A stretch of 64,000 nucleotides of DNA from Plumapathes pennacea (Eukaryota > Cnidaria > Anthozoa > Antipatharia > Myriopathidae), in NCBI GenBank assembly GCA_964036295.1, contig OZ038465.1:27004870-27068869 (forward strand), given 5' to 3'. Both the position numbers and the translations under genes were made by a program. How positions within the stretch are numbered: the first letter of the stretch is position 1; every line of letters starts with the position of its first letter. Under the pieces are notes generated by a model. The model was not told the DNA's origin. It saw only the letters and a list, made by a program, of their open reading frames with translations, and did not search any database. Of the stretch, positions 23,445-35,500 are shown in pieces.

Positions 23445-26400
23445 GTTTTAATTAGACGATGATTTGCTGTAATTTCTCACGACGCATGGCCTAAAAGTTT
23501 CCAAAAGTTATGCAAAACGCGTAGGAATAGTCCCAGCATAATTTCCTGAAAGTTTCATGCGATTCGGAGAAGGTCGAAAAATCTTGGAATTTTGACAAAA
23601 ACGTAAGGCTATAGCCCAGGGTTTTCGGCCGATTTTGGCCAAAAATTGAAAACTCTTGAAACTTTCAGGAAACCTTCCTGGGACTATAAGAAGACATTCT
23701 GCAATACATTTGCGTGATATATCGTCATCCGTTGGTGAGATATAGCAATGAAATGCCTTAGAACTTTGAAAAGCGCGACGTTTTAATTAGACGATGATTT
23801 GCTGTAATTTCTCACGATGCGTGGCCTAAAAGTTTACAAAAACTATGCAAAACGCGTCGGAATAGTCCCAGCAACATTTCCTGAAAGTTTCAAGCGATTC
23901 GGAGATGGTCGAAAAATCTTGGAATTTTGACAAAAACGTAAGGCTATAGCCCAGGGTTTTTGGCCGATTTTGGCCAAAAATTGAAAACTCTTGAAACTTT
24001 CAGGAAACCTTCCTGGGACTATAAGAAGACATTCTGCAATACATTTGCGTGATCTATCGTCATCCGTTGGTAAGATATAGCAATGAAATGGCTTAGAACT
24101 TTGAAAAGCGCGACGTTTTAATTAGACGATGATTTGCTGTAATTTCTCACGACGCATGGCTTAAAAGTTTCCAAAAGTTATGCAAAACGCGTAGGAATAG
24201 TCCCAGCATAATTTCCTGAAAGTTTCATGCGATTCGGAGAAGGTCGAAAAATCTTGGAATTTTGACAAAAACGTAAGGCTATAGCCCAGGGTTTTCGGCC
24301 GATTTTGGCCAAAAATTGAAAACTCTTGAAACTTTCAGGAAACCTTCCTGGGACTATAAGAAGACATTCTCCAATTCATTTGCGTGATCTATCTTCATCC
24401 GTTGATGAGATATAGCAATAAAATGGCTTAGAACTTTGAAAAGCGTGACGTTCTAATTAGACGATGATTTGCTCTAATTACTCACGACGCGTGGCCTAAA
24501 AGTTTACAAAAACTATGCAAAACGCGTCGGAATAGTCCCAGCAACATTTCCTGAAAGTTTCATGCGATTCGGAGAAGGTCGAAAAATCTTGGAATTTTGA
24601 CAAAACGTAAGGCTATAGCCCAGGGTTTTTGGCCGATTTTGGCCAAAAATTGACAACTCTTGAAACTTTCAGGAAACCTTCCTGGGACTATAAGAAGACA
24701 TTCTGCAATACATTTGCGTGATCTATCTTCATCCGTTGGTGAGATATAGCAATGAAATGGCTTAGAACTTTGAAAAGCGCGACGTTTTAATTAGACGATG
24801 ATTTGCTGTAATTTCTCACGATGCGTGGCCTAAAAGTTTACAAAAACTATGCAAAACGCGTCGGAATAGTCCCAGCAACATTTCCTGAAAGTTTCATGCG
24901 ATTCGGAGATGGTCGAAAAATCTTGGAATTTTGACAAAAACGTAAGGCTATAGCCCAGGGTTTTGGGCCGATTTTGGCCAAAAATTGAAAACTCTTGAAA
25001 CTTTCAGGAAACCTTCCTGGGACTATAAGAAGACATTCTGCAATACATTTGCGTGATCTATCTTCATCCGTTGGTGAGATATAGCAATAAAATGGCTTAG
25101 AACTTTGAAAAGCGCGACGTTTTAATTAGACGATGATTTGCTCTAATTTCTCACGACGCGTGGCCTAAAAGTTTACAAAAACTATGCAAAACGCGTCGGA
25201 ATAGTCCCAGCAACATTTCCTGAAAGTTTCATGCGATTCGGAGAAGGTCGAAAAATCTTGGAATTTTCACAAAAACGTAAGGCTATAGCCCAGGGTTTTT
25301 GGCCGATTTTGGCCAAAAATTGACAACTCTTGAAACTTTCAGGAAACCTTCCTGGGACTATAAGAAGACATTCTGCAATACATTTGCGTGATCTATCGTC
25401 ATCCGTTGGTAAGATATAGCAATGAAATGGCTTAGAACTTTGAAAAGCGCGACGTTTTAATTAGACGATGATTTGCTGTAATTTCTCACGACGCATGGCC
25501 TAAAAGTTTCCAAAAGTTATGCAAAACGCGCAGGAATAGTCCCAGCATAATTTCCTGAAAGTTTCATGCGATTCGGAGAAGGTCGAAAAATCTTGGAATT
25601 TTGACAAAAACGTAAGGCTATAGCCCAGGGTTTTGGGCCGATTTTGGCCAAAAATTGAAAACTCTTGAAACTTTCAGGAAACCTTCCTGGGACTATAAGA
25701 AGACATTCTGCAATACATTTGCGTGATCTATCGTCAACCGTTGGTAAGATATAGCAATGAAATGGCTTAGAACTTTGAAAAGCGCGACGTTTTAATTAGA
25801 CGATGATTTGCTGTAATTTCTCACGACGCATGGCCTAAAAGTTTACAAAAACTATGCAAAACGCGTCGGAATAGTCCCAGCAACATTTCCTGAAAGTTTC
25901 ATGCGATTCGGAGAAGGTCGAAAAATCTTGGAATTTTGACAAAAACGTAAGGCTATAGCCCAGGGTTTTGGGCCGATTTTGGCCAAAAATTGAAAACTCT
26001 TGAAACTTTCAGGAAACCTTCCTGGGACTATAAGAAGACATTCTGCAATACATTTGCGTGATCTATCGTCATCCGTTGGTGAGATATAGCAATGAAATGG
26101 CTTAGAACTTTGAAAAGCGCGACGTTTTAATTAGACGATGATTTGCTGTAATTTCTCACGATGCGTGGCCTAAAAGTTTACAAAAACTATGCAAAACGCG
26201 TCGGAATAGTCCCAGCAACATTTCCTGAAAGTTTCAAGCGATTCGGAGATGGTCGAAAAATCTTGGAATTTTGACAAAAACGTAAGGCTATAGCCCAGGG
26301 TTTTTGGCCGATTTTGGCCAAAAATTGAAAACTCTTGAAACTTTCAGGAAACCTTCCTGGGACTATAAGAAGACATTCTGCAATACATTTGCGTGATCTA

Positions 26401-26458
26401 TCGTCATCCGTTGGTAAGATATAGCAATGAAATGGCTTAGAACTTTGAAAAGCGCGAC
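23445..26458. repeat. Rearranged HOR segment: A/F chimera H A B1 C D2 A/x chimera F H
   Basis: Monomer 71 (23445-23779) has an A-type front (tttcc, agcataa, ttttcgg) and the tail of the extra F at 19426 (gtgatatatc, gaaatgcc). From that tail on, the order H A B1 C D2 matches 19761-21434 at an offset of 4,019 bp. Monomer 77 (25454-25788) is a second chimera, with A-type 'cgcagg' and 'agcataa' joined to a G-type end ('gttttggg', 'gtcaaccgttggtaag'). Confidence 0.8.
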
Positions 26459-29400
26459 GTTTTAATTAGACGATGATTTGCTGTAATTTCTCACGACGCA
26501 TGGCCTAAAAGTTTCCAAAAGTTATGCAAAACGCGTAGGAATAGTCCCAGCATAATTTCCTGAAAGTTTCATGCGATTCGGAGAAGGTCGAAAAATCTTG
26601 GAATTTTGACAAAAACGTAAGGCTATAGCCCAGGGTTTTCGGCCGATTTTGGCCAAAAATTGAAAACTCTTGAAACTTTCAGGAAACCTTCCTGGGACTA
26701 TAAGAAGACATTCTCCAATTCATTTGCGTGATCTATCTTCATCCGTTGATGAGATATAGCAATAAAATGGCTTAGAACTTTGAAAAGCGTGACGTTCTAA
26801 TTAGACGATGATTTGCTCTAATTACTCACGACGCGTGGCCTAAAAGTTTACAAAAACTATGCAAAACGCGTCGGAATAGTCCCAGCAACATTTCCTGAAA
26901 GTTTCATGCGATTCGGAGAAGGTCGAAAAATCTTGGAATTTTGACAAAACGTAAGGCTATAGCCCAGGGTTTTTGGCCGATTTTGGCCAAAAATTGACAA
27001 CTCTTGAAACTTTCAGGAAACCTTCCTGGGACTATAAGAAGACATTCTGCAATACATTTGCGTGATCTATCTTCATCCGTTGGTGAGATATAGCAATGAA
27101 ATGGCTTAGAACTTTGAAAAGCGCGACGTTTTAATTAGACGATGATTTGCTGTAATTTCTCACGATGCGTGGCCTAAAAGTTTACAAAAACTATGCAAAA
27201 CGCGTCGGAATAGTCCCAGCAACATTTCCTGAAAGTTTCATGCGATTCGGAGATGGTCGAAAAATCTTGGAATTTTGACAAAAACGTAAGGCTATAGCCC
27301 AGGGTTTTGGGCCGATTTTGGCCAAAAATTGAAAACTCTTGAAACTTTCAGGAAACCTTCCTGGGACTATAAGAAGACATTCTGCAATACATTTGCGTGA
27401 TCTATCTTCATCCGTTGGTGAGATATAGCAATAAAATGGCTTAGAACTTTGAAAAGCGCGACGTTTTAATTAGACGATGATTTGCTCTAATTTCTCACGA
27501 CGCGTGGCCTAAAAGTTTACAAAAACTATGCAAAACGCGTCGGAATAGTCCCAGCAACATTTCCTGAAAGTTTCATGCGATTCGGAGAAGGTCGAAAAAT
27601 CTTGGAATTTTGACAAAAACGTAAGGCTATAGCCCAGGGTTTTTGGCCGATTTTGGCCAAAAATTGAAAACTCTTGAAACTTTCAGGAAACCTTCCTGGG
27701 ACTATAAGAAGACATTCTGCAATACATTTGCGTGATCTATAGTCGTCTGTTTGTGAGATATAGCAATAAAATGGCTTAGAACTTTGAAAAGCGCGACGTT
27801 TTAATTAGACGATGATTTGCTGTAATTTCTCACGACGCACGGCCTGAAAGTTTACAAAAACTATGCAAAACGCGTCGAAATAGTCCCAGCAACATTTCCT
27901 GAAAATTTCATGCGATTCGGAGAAGGTCGAAAAATCTTGGAATTTTGACAAAAACGTAAGGCTATAGCCCAGGGTTTTTGGCCAATTTTGGCCAAAAATT
28001 GAAAACTCTTGAAACTTTCAGGAAACCTTCCTGGGACTATAAGAAGACATTCTGCAATACATTTGCGTGATCTATAGTCGTCTGTTTCTGAGATATAGCA
28101 ATAAAATGGCTTAGAACTTTGAAAAGCGCGACGTTTTAATTAGACGATGATTTGCTCTAATTTCTCACGACGCGTGGCCTAAAAGTTTACAAAAACTATG
28201 CAAAACGCGTCGGAATAGTCCCAGCAACATTTCCTGAAAGTTTCATGCGATTCGGAGAAGGTCGAAAAATCTTGGAATTTTCACAAAAACGTAAGGCTAT
28301 AGCCCAGGGTTTTTGGCCGATTTTGGCCAAAAATTGAAAACTCTTGAAACTTTCAGGAAACCTTCCTGGGACTATAAGAAGACATTCTGCAATACATTTG
28401 CGTGATCTATCGTCATCCGTTGGTGAGATATAGCAATGAAATGGCTTAGAACTTTGAAAAGCGCGACGTTTTAATTAGACGATGATTTGCTGTAATTTCT
28501 CACGACGCATGGCCTAAAAGTTTCCAAAAGTTATGCAAAACGCGTAGGAATAGTCCCAGCAACATTTCCTGAAAGTTTCATGCGATTCGGAGAAGGTCGA
28601 AAAATCTTGGAATTTTGACAAAAACGTAAGGCTATAGCCCAGGGTTTTTGGCCGATTTTGGCCAAAAATTGAAAACTCTTGAAACTTTCAGGAAACCTTC
28701 CTGGGACTATAAGAAGACATTCTGCAATACATTTGCGTGATCTATCGTCAACCGTTGGTAAGATATAGCAATGAAATGGCTTAGAACTTTGAAAAGCGCG
28801 ACGTTTTAATTAGACGATGATTTGCTGTAATTTCTCACGACGCATGGCCTAAAAGTTTACAAAAACTATGCAAAACGCGTCGGAATAGTCCCAGCAACAT
28901 TTCCTGAAAGTTTCATGCGATTCGGAGAAGGTCGAAAAATCTTGGAATTTTGACAAAAACGTAAGGCTATAGCCCAGGGTTTTGGGCTGATTTTGGCCAA
29001 AAATTGAAAACTCTTGAAACTTTCAGGAAACCTTCCTGGGACTATAAGAAGACATTCTGCAATACATTTGCGTGATCTATCGTCATCCGTTGGTGAGATA
29101 TAGCAATGAAATGGCTTAGAACTTTGAAAAGCGCGACGTTTTAATTAGACGATGATTTGCTGTAATTTCTCACGATGCGTGGCCTAAAAGTTTACAAAAA
29201 CTATGCAAAACGCGTCGGAATAGTCCCAGCAACATTTCCTGAAAGTTTCAAGCGATTCGGAGATGGTCGAAAAATCTTGGAATTTTGACAAAAACGTAAG
29301 GCTATAGCCCAGGGTTTTTGGCCGATTTTGGCCAAAAATTGAAAACTCTTGAAACTTTCAGGAAACCTTCCTGGGACTATAAGAAGACATTCTGCAATAC

Positions 29401-29472
29401 ATTTGCGTGATCTATCGTCATCCGTTGGTAAGATATAGCAATGAAATGGCTTAGAACTTTGAAAAGCGCGAC
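26459..29472. repeat. 9-monomer HOR variant, copy 1: A B1 C D1 E D3 I F H
   Basis: Copy 1 of a contracted form, 3,014 bp. D3 (28133) ends 'gtcatccgttggtgag' with 'gaaatgg'. It is followed by I (28468; gcatgg, tttcc, cgtagg, agcaaca, tttttgg), and then by an F monomer with the private 'gggctgat' near 28985. The usual D2 A B2 F G stretch is replaced by D3 I. Confidence 0.83.
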
Positions 29473-31481
29473 GTTTTAATTAGACGATGATTTGCTGTAA
29501 TTTCTCACGACGCATGGCCTAAACGTTTCCAAAAGTTATGCAAAACGCGTAGGAATAGTCCCAGCATAATTTCCTGAAAGTTTCATGCGATTCGGAGAAG
29601 GTCGAAAAATCTTGGAATTTTGACAAAAACGTAAGGCTATAGCCCAGGGTTTTCGGCCGATTTTGGCCAAAAATTGAAAACTCTTGAAACTTTCAGGAAA
29701 CCTTCCTGGGACTATAAGAAGACATTCTCCAATTCATTTGCGTGATCTATCTTCATCCGTTGATGAGATATAGCAATAAAATGGCTTAGAACTTTGAAAA
29801 GCGTGACGTTCTAATTAGACGATGATTTGCTCTAATTACTCACGACGCGTGGCCTAAAAGTTTACAAAAACTATGCAAAACGCGTCGGAATAGTCCCAGC
29901 AACATTTCCTGAAAGTTTCATGCGATTCGGAGAAGGTCGAAAAATCTTGGAATTTTGACAAAACGTAAGGCTATAGCCCAGGGTTTTTGGCCGATTTTGG
30001 CCAAAAATTGACAACTCTTGAAACTTTCAGGAAACCTTCCTGGGACTATAAGAAGACATTCTGCAATACATTTGCGTGATCTATCTTCATCCGTTGGTGA
30101 GATATAGCAATGAAATGGCTTAGAACTTTGAAAAGCGCGACGTTTTAATTAGACGATGATTTGCTGTAATTTCTCACGATGCGTGGCCTAAAAGTTTACA
30201 AAAACTATGCAAAACGCGTCGGAATAGTCCCAGCAACATTTCCTGAAAGTTTCATGCGATTCGGAGATGGTCGAAAAATCTTGGAATTTTGACAAAAACG
30301 TAAGGCTATAGCCCAGGGTTTTGGGCCGATTTTGGCCAAAAATTGAAAACTCTTGAAACTTTCAGGAAACCTTCCTGGGACTATAAGAAGACATTCTGCA
30401 ATACATTTGCGTGATCTATCTTCATCCGTTGGTGAGATATAGCAATAAAATGGCTTAGAACTTTGAAAAGCGCGACGTTTTAATTAGACGATGATTTGCT
30501 CTAATTTCTCACGACGCGTGGCCTAAAAGTTTACAAAAACTATGCAAAACGCGTCGGAATAGTCCCAGCAACATTTCCTGAAAGTTTCATGCGATTCGGA
30601 GAAGGTCGAAAAATCTTGGAATTTTGACAAAAACGTAAGGCTATAGCCCAGGGTTTTTGGCCGATTTTGGCCAAAAATTGAAAACTCTTGAAACTTTCAG
30701 GAAACCTTCCTGGGACTATAAGAAGACATTCTGCAATACATTTGCGTGATCTATAGTCGTCTGTTTGTGAGATATAGCAATAAAATGGCTTAGAACTTTG
30801 AAAAGCGCGACGTTTTAATTAGACGATGATTTGCTGTAATTTCTCACGACGCACGGCCTGAAAGTTTACAAAAACTATGCAAAACGCGTCGAAATAGTCC
30901 CAGCAACATTTCCTGAAAATTTCATGCGATTCGGAGAAGGTCGAAAAATCTTGGAATTTTGACAAAAACGTAAGGCTATAGCCCAGGGTTTTTGGCCAAT
31001 TTTGGCCAAAAATTGAAAACTCTTGAAACTTTCAGGAAACCTTCCTGGGACTATAAGAAGACATTCTGCAATACATTTGCGTGATCTATAGTCGTCTGTT
31101 TCTGAGATATAGCAATAAAATGGCTTAGAACTTTGAAAAGCGCGACGTTTTAATTAGACGATGATTTGCTCTAATTTCTCACGACGCATGGCCTAAAAGT
31201 TTACAAAAACTATGCAAAACGCGTCGGAATAGTCCCAGCAACATTTCCTGAAAGTTTCATGCGATTCGGAGAAGGTCGAAAAATCTTGGAATTTTCACAA
31301 AAACGTAAGGCTATAGCCCAGGGTTTTTGGCCGATTTTGGCCAAAAATTGAAAACTCTTGAAACTTTCAGGAAACCTTCCTGGGACTATAAGAAGACATT
31401 CTGCAATACATTTGCGTGATCTATCGTCATCCGTTGGTAAGATATAGCAATGAAATGGCTTAGAACTTTGAAAAGCGCGAC
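29473..31481. repeat. Hexamer A B1 C D1 E D2 standing alone (monomers 89-94)
   Basis: The first half of the 12-mer occurs here directly before another first half, so the hexamer repeats at a 2,009-bp period. B1 (29808) is 334 bp. The D2 copy at 31147 has 'gcatggcc' with tttac, unlike other D2 monomers, and A at 29473 has 'ctaaacgttt'. Confidence 0.82.
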
Positions 31482-34400
31482 GTTTTAATTAGACGATGAT
31501 TTGCTGTAATTTCTCACGACGCATGGCCTAAAAGTTTCCAAAAGTTATGCAAAACGCGTAGGAATAGTCCCAGCATAATTTCCTGAAAGTTTCATGCGAT
31601 TCGGAGAAGGTCGAAAAATCTTGGAATTTTGACAAAAACGTAAGGCTATAGCCCAGGGTTTTCGGCCGATTTTGGCCAAAAATTGAAAACTCTTGAAACT
31701 TTCAGGAAACCTTCCTGGGACTATAAGAAGACATTCTCCAATTCATTTGCGTGATCTATCTTCATCCGTTGATGAGATATAGCAATAAAATGGCTTAGAA
31801 CTTTGAAAAGCGTGACGTTCTAATTAGACGATGATTTGCTCTAATTACTCACGACGCGTGGCCTAAAAGTTTACAAAAACTATGCAAAACGCGTCGGAAT
31901 AGTCCCAGCAACATTTCCTGAAAGTTTCATGCGATTCGGAGAAGGTCGAAAAATCTTGGAATTTTGACAAAACGTAAGGCTATAGCCCAGGGTTTTTGGC
32001 CGATTTTGGCCAAAAATTGACAACTCTTGAAACTTTCAGGAAACCTTCCTGGGACTATAAGAAGACATTCTGCAATACATTTGCGTGATCTATCTTCATC
32101 AGTTGGTGAGATATAGCAATAAAATGGCTTAGAACTTTGAAAAGCGCGACGTTTTAATTAGACGATGATTTGCTGTAATTTCTCACGATGCGTGGCCTAA
32201 AAGTTTACAAAAACTATGCAAAACGCGTCGGAATAGTCCCAGCAACATTTCCTGAAAGTTTCATGCGATTCGGAGATGGTCGAAAAATCTTGGAATTTTG
32301 ACAAAAACGTAAGGCTATAGCCCAGGGTTTTGGGCCGATTTTGGCCAAAAATTGAAAACTCTTGAAACTTTCAGGAAACCTTCCTGGGACTATAAGAAGA
32401 CATTCTGCAATACATTTGCGTGATCTATCTTCATCCGTTGGTGAGATATAGCAATAAAATGGCTTAGAACTTTGAAAAGCGCGACGTTTTAATTAGACGA
32501 TGATTTGCTCTAATTTCTCACGACGCGTGGCCTAAAAGTTTACAAAAACTATGCAAAACGCGTCGGAATAGTCCCAGCAACATTTCCTGAAAGTTTCATG
32601 CGATTCGGAGAAGGTCGAAAAATCTTGGAATTTTGACAAAAACGTAAGGCTATAGCCCAGGGTTTTTGGCCGATTTTGGCCAAAAATTGAAAACTCTTGA
32701 AACTTTCAGGAAACCTTCCTGGGACTATAAGAAGACATTCTGCAATACATTTGCGTGATCTATAGTCGTCTGTTTGTGAGATATAGCAATAAAATGGCTT
32801 AGAACTTTGAAAAGCGCGACGTTTTAATTAGACGATGATTTGCTGTAATTTCTCACGACGCACGGCCTGAAAGTTTACAAAAACTATGCAAAACGCGTCG
32901 AAATAGTCCCAGCAACATTTCCTGAAAATTTCATGCGATTCGGAGAAGGTCGAAAAATCTTGGAATTTTGACAAAAACGTAAGGCTATAGCCCAGGGTTT
33001 TTGGCCAATTTTGGCCAAAAATTGAAAACTCTTGAAACTTTCAGGAAACCTTCCTGGGACTATAAGAAGACATTCTGCAATACATTTGCGTGATCTATAG
33101 TCGTCTGTTTCTGAGATATAGCAATAAAATGGCTTAGAACTTTGAAAAGCGCGACGTTTTAATTAGACGATGATTTGCTCTAATTTCTCACGACGCGTGG
33201 CCTAAAAGTTTACAAAAACTATGCAAAACGCGTCGGAATAGTCCCAGCAACATTTCCTGAAAGTTTCATGCGATTCAGAGAAGGTCGAAAAATCTTGGAA
33301 TTTTCACAAAAACGTAAGGCTATAGCCCAGGGTTTTTGGCCGATTTTGGCCAAAAATTGAAAACTCTTGAAACTTTCAGGAAACCTTCCTGGGACTATAA
33401 GAAGACATTCTGCAATACATTTGCGTGATCTATCGTCATCCGTTGGTAAGATATAGCAATGAAATGGCTTAGAACTTTGAAAAGCGCGACGTTTTAATTA
33501 GACGATGATTTGCTGTAATTTCTCACGACGCATGGCCTAAAAGTTTCCAAAAGTTATGCAAAACGCGCAGGAATAGTCCCAGCATAATTTCCTGAAAGTT
33601 TCATGCGATTCGGAGAAGGTCGAAAAATCTTGGAATTTTGACAAAAACGTAAGGCTATAGCCCAGGGTTTTCGGCCGATTTTGGCCAAAAATTGAAAACT
33701 CTTGAAACTTTCAGGAAACCTTCCTGGGACTATAAGAAGACATTCTCCAATTCATTTGCGTGATCTATCTTCATCCGTTGATGAGATATAGCAATAAAAT
33801 GGCTTAGAACTTTGAAAAGCGTGACGTTCTAATTAGACGATGATTTGCTCTAATTACTCACGACGCGTGGCCTAAAAGTTTACAAAAACTATGCAAAACG
33901 CGTCGGAATAGTCCCAGCAACATTTCCTGAAAGTTTCATGCGATTCGGAGAAGGTCGAAAAATCTTGGAATTTTGACAAAAACGTAAGGCTATAGCCCAG
34001 GGTTTTTGGCCAATTTTGGCCAAAAATTGAAAACTCTTGAAACTTTCAGGAAACCTTCCTGGGACTATAAGAAGACATTCTGCAATACATTTGCGTGATC
34101 TATCGTCAACCGTTGGTAAGATATAGCAATGAAATGGCTTAGAACTTTGAAAAGCGCGACGTTTTAATTAGACGATGATTTGCTGTAATTTCTCACGACG
34201 CATGGCCTAAAAGTTTACAAAAACTATGCAAAACGCGTCGGAATAGTCCCAGCAACATTTCCTGAAAGTTTCATGCGATTCGGAGAAGGTCGAAAAATCT
34301 TGGAATTTTGACAAAAACGTAAGGCTATAGCCCAGGGTTTTGGGCCGATTTTGGCCAAAAATTGAAAACTCTTGAAACTTTCAGGAAACCTTCCTGGGAC

Positions 34401-35500
34401 TATAAGAAGACATTCTGCAATACATTTGCGTGATATATCGTCATCCGTTGGTGAGATATAGCAATGAAATGGCTTAGAACTTTGAAAAGCGCGACGTTTT
34501 AATTAGACAATGATTTGCTGTAATTTCTCACGATGCGTGGCCTAAAAGTTTCCAAAAGTTATGCAAAACGCGTAGGAATAGTCCCAGCAACATTTCCTGA
34601 AAGTTTCATGCGATTCGGAGAAGGTCGAAAAATCTTGGAATTTTGACAAAAACGTAAGGCTATAGCCCAGGGTTTTGGGCCGATTTTGGCCAAAAATTGA
34701 AAACTCTTGAAACTTTCAGGAAACCTTCCTGGGACTATAAGAAGACATTCTGCAATACATTTGCGTGATCTATCGTCAACCGTTGGTAAGATATAGCAAT
34801 GAAATGGCTTAGAACTTTGAAAAGCGCGACGTTTTAATTAGACGATGATTTGCTGTAATTTCTCACGACGCATGGCCTAAAAGTTTACAAAAACTATGCA
34901 AAACGCGTCGGAATAGTCCCAGCAACATTTCCTGAAAGTTTCATGCGATTCGGAGAAGGTCGAAAAATCTTGGAATTTTGACAAAAACGTAAGGCTATAG
35001 CCCAGGGTTTTGGGCCGATTTTGGCCAAAAATTGAAAACTCTTGAAACTTTCAGGAAACCTTCCTGGGACTATAAGAAGACATTCTGCAATACATTTGCG
35101 TGATCTATCGTCATCCGTTGGTGAGATATAGCAATGAAATGGCTTAGAACTTTGAAAAGCGCGACGTTTTAATTAGACGATGATTTGCTGTAATTTCTCA
35201 CGATGCGTGGCCTAAAAGTTTACAAAAACTATGCAAAACGCGTCGGAATAGTCCCAGCAACATTTCCTGAAAGTTTCAAGCGATTCGGAGATGGTCGAAA
35301 AATCTTGGAATTTTGACAAAAACGTAAGGCTATAGCCCAGGGTTTTTGGCCGATTTTGGCCAAAAATTGAAAACTCTTGAAACTTTCAGGAAACCTTCCT
35401 GGGACTATAAGAAGACATTCTGCAATACATTTGCGTGATCTATCGTCATCCGTTGGTAAGATATAGCAATGAAATGGCTTAGAACTTTGAAAAGCGCGAC
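31482..35500. repeat. Canonical 12-monomer HOR, complete copy: A B1 C D1 E D2 A B2 F G F H
   Basis: The clearest complete copy, 4,019 bp. Monomer starts: A 31482, B1 31817 (334 bp), C 32151, D1 32486, E 32821, D2 33156, A 33491 (cgcagg form), B2 33826, F 34161 (gtgatatatc), G 34496 (gacaatg, tttcc, cgtagg, gtcaaccg), F 34831, H 35166 (tttcaag, gagatgg). It is two hexamers, each starting A then B. B1 here ends 'cttcatcagttgg', a marker also seen in monomers 140 and 169. Confidence 0.85.
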
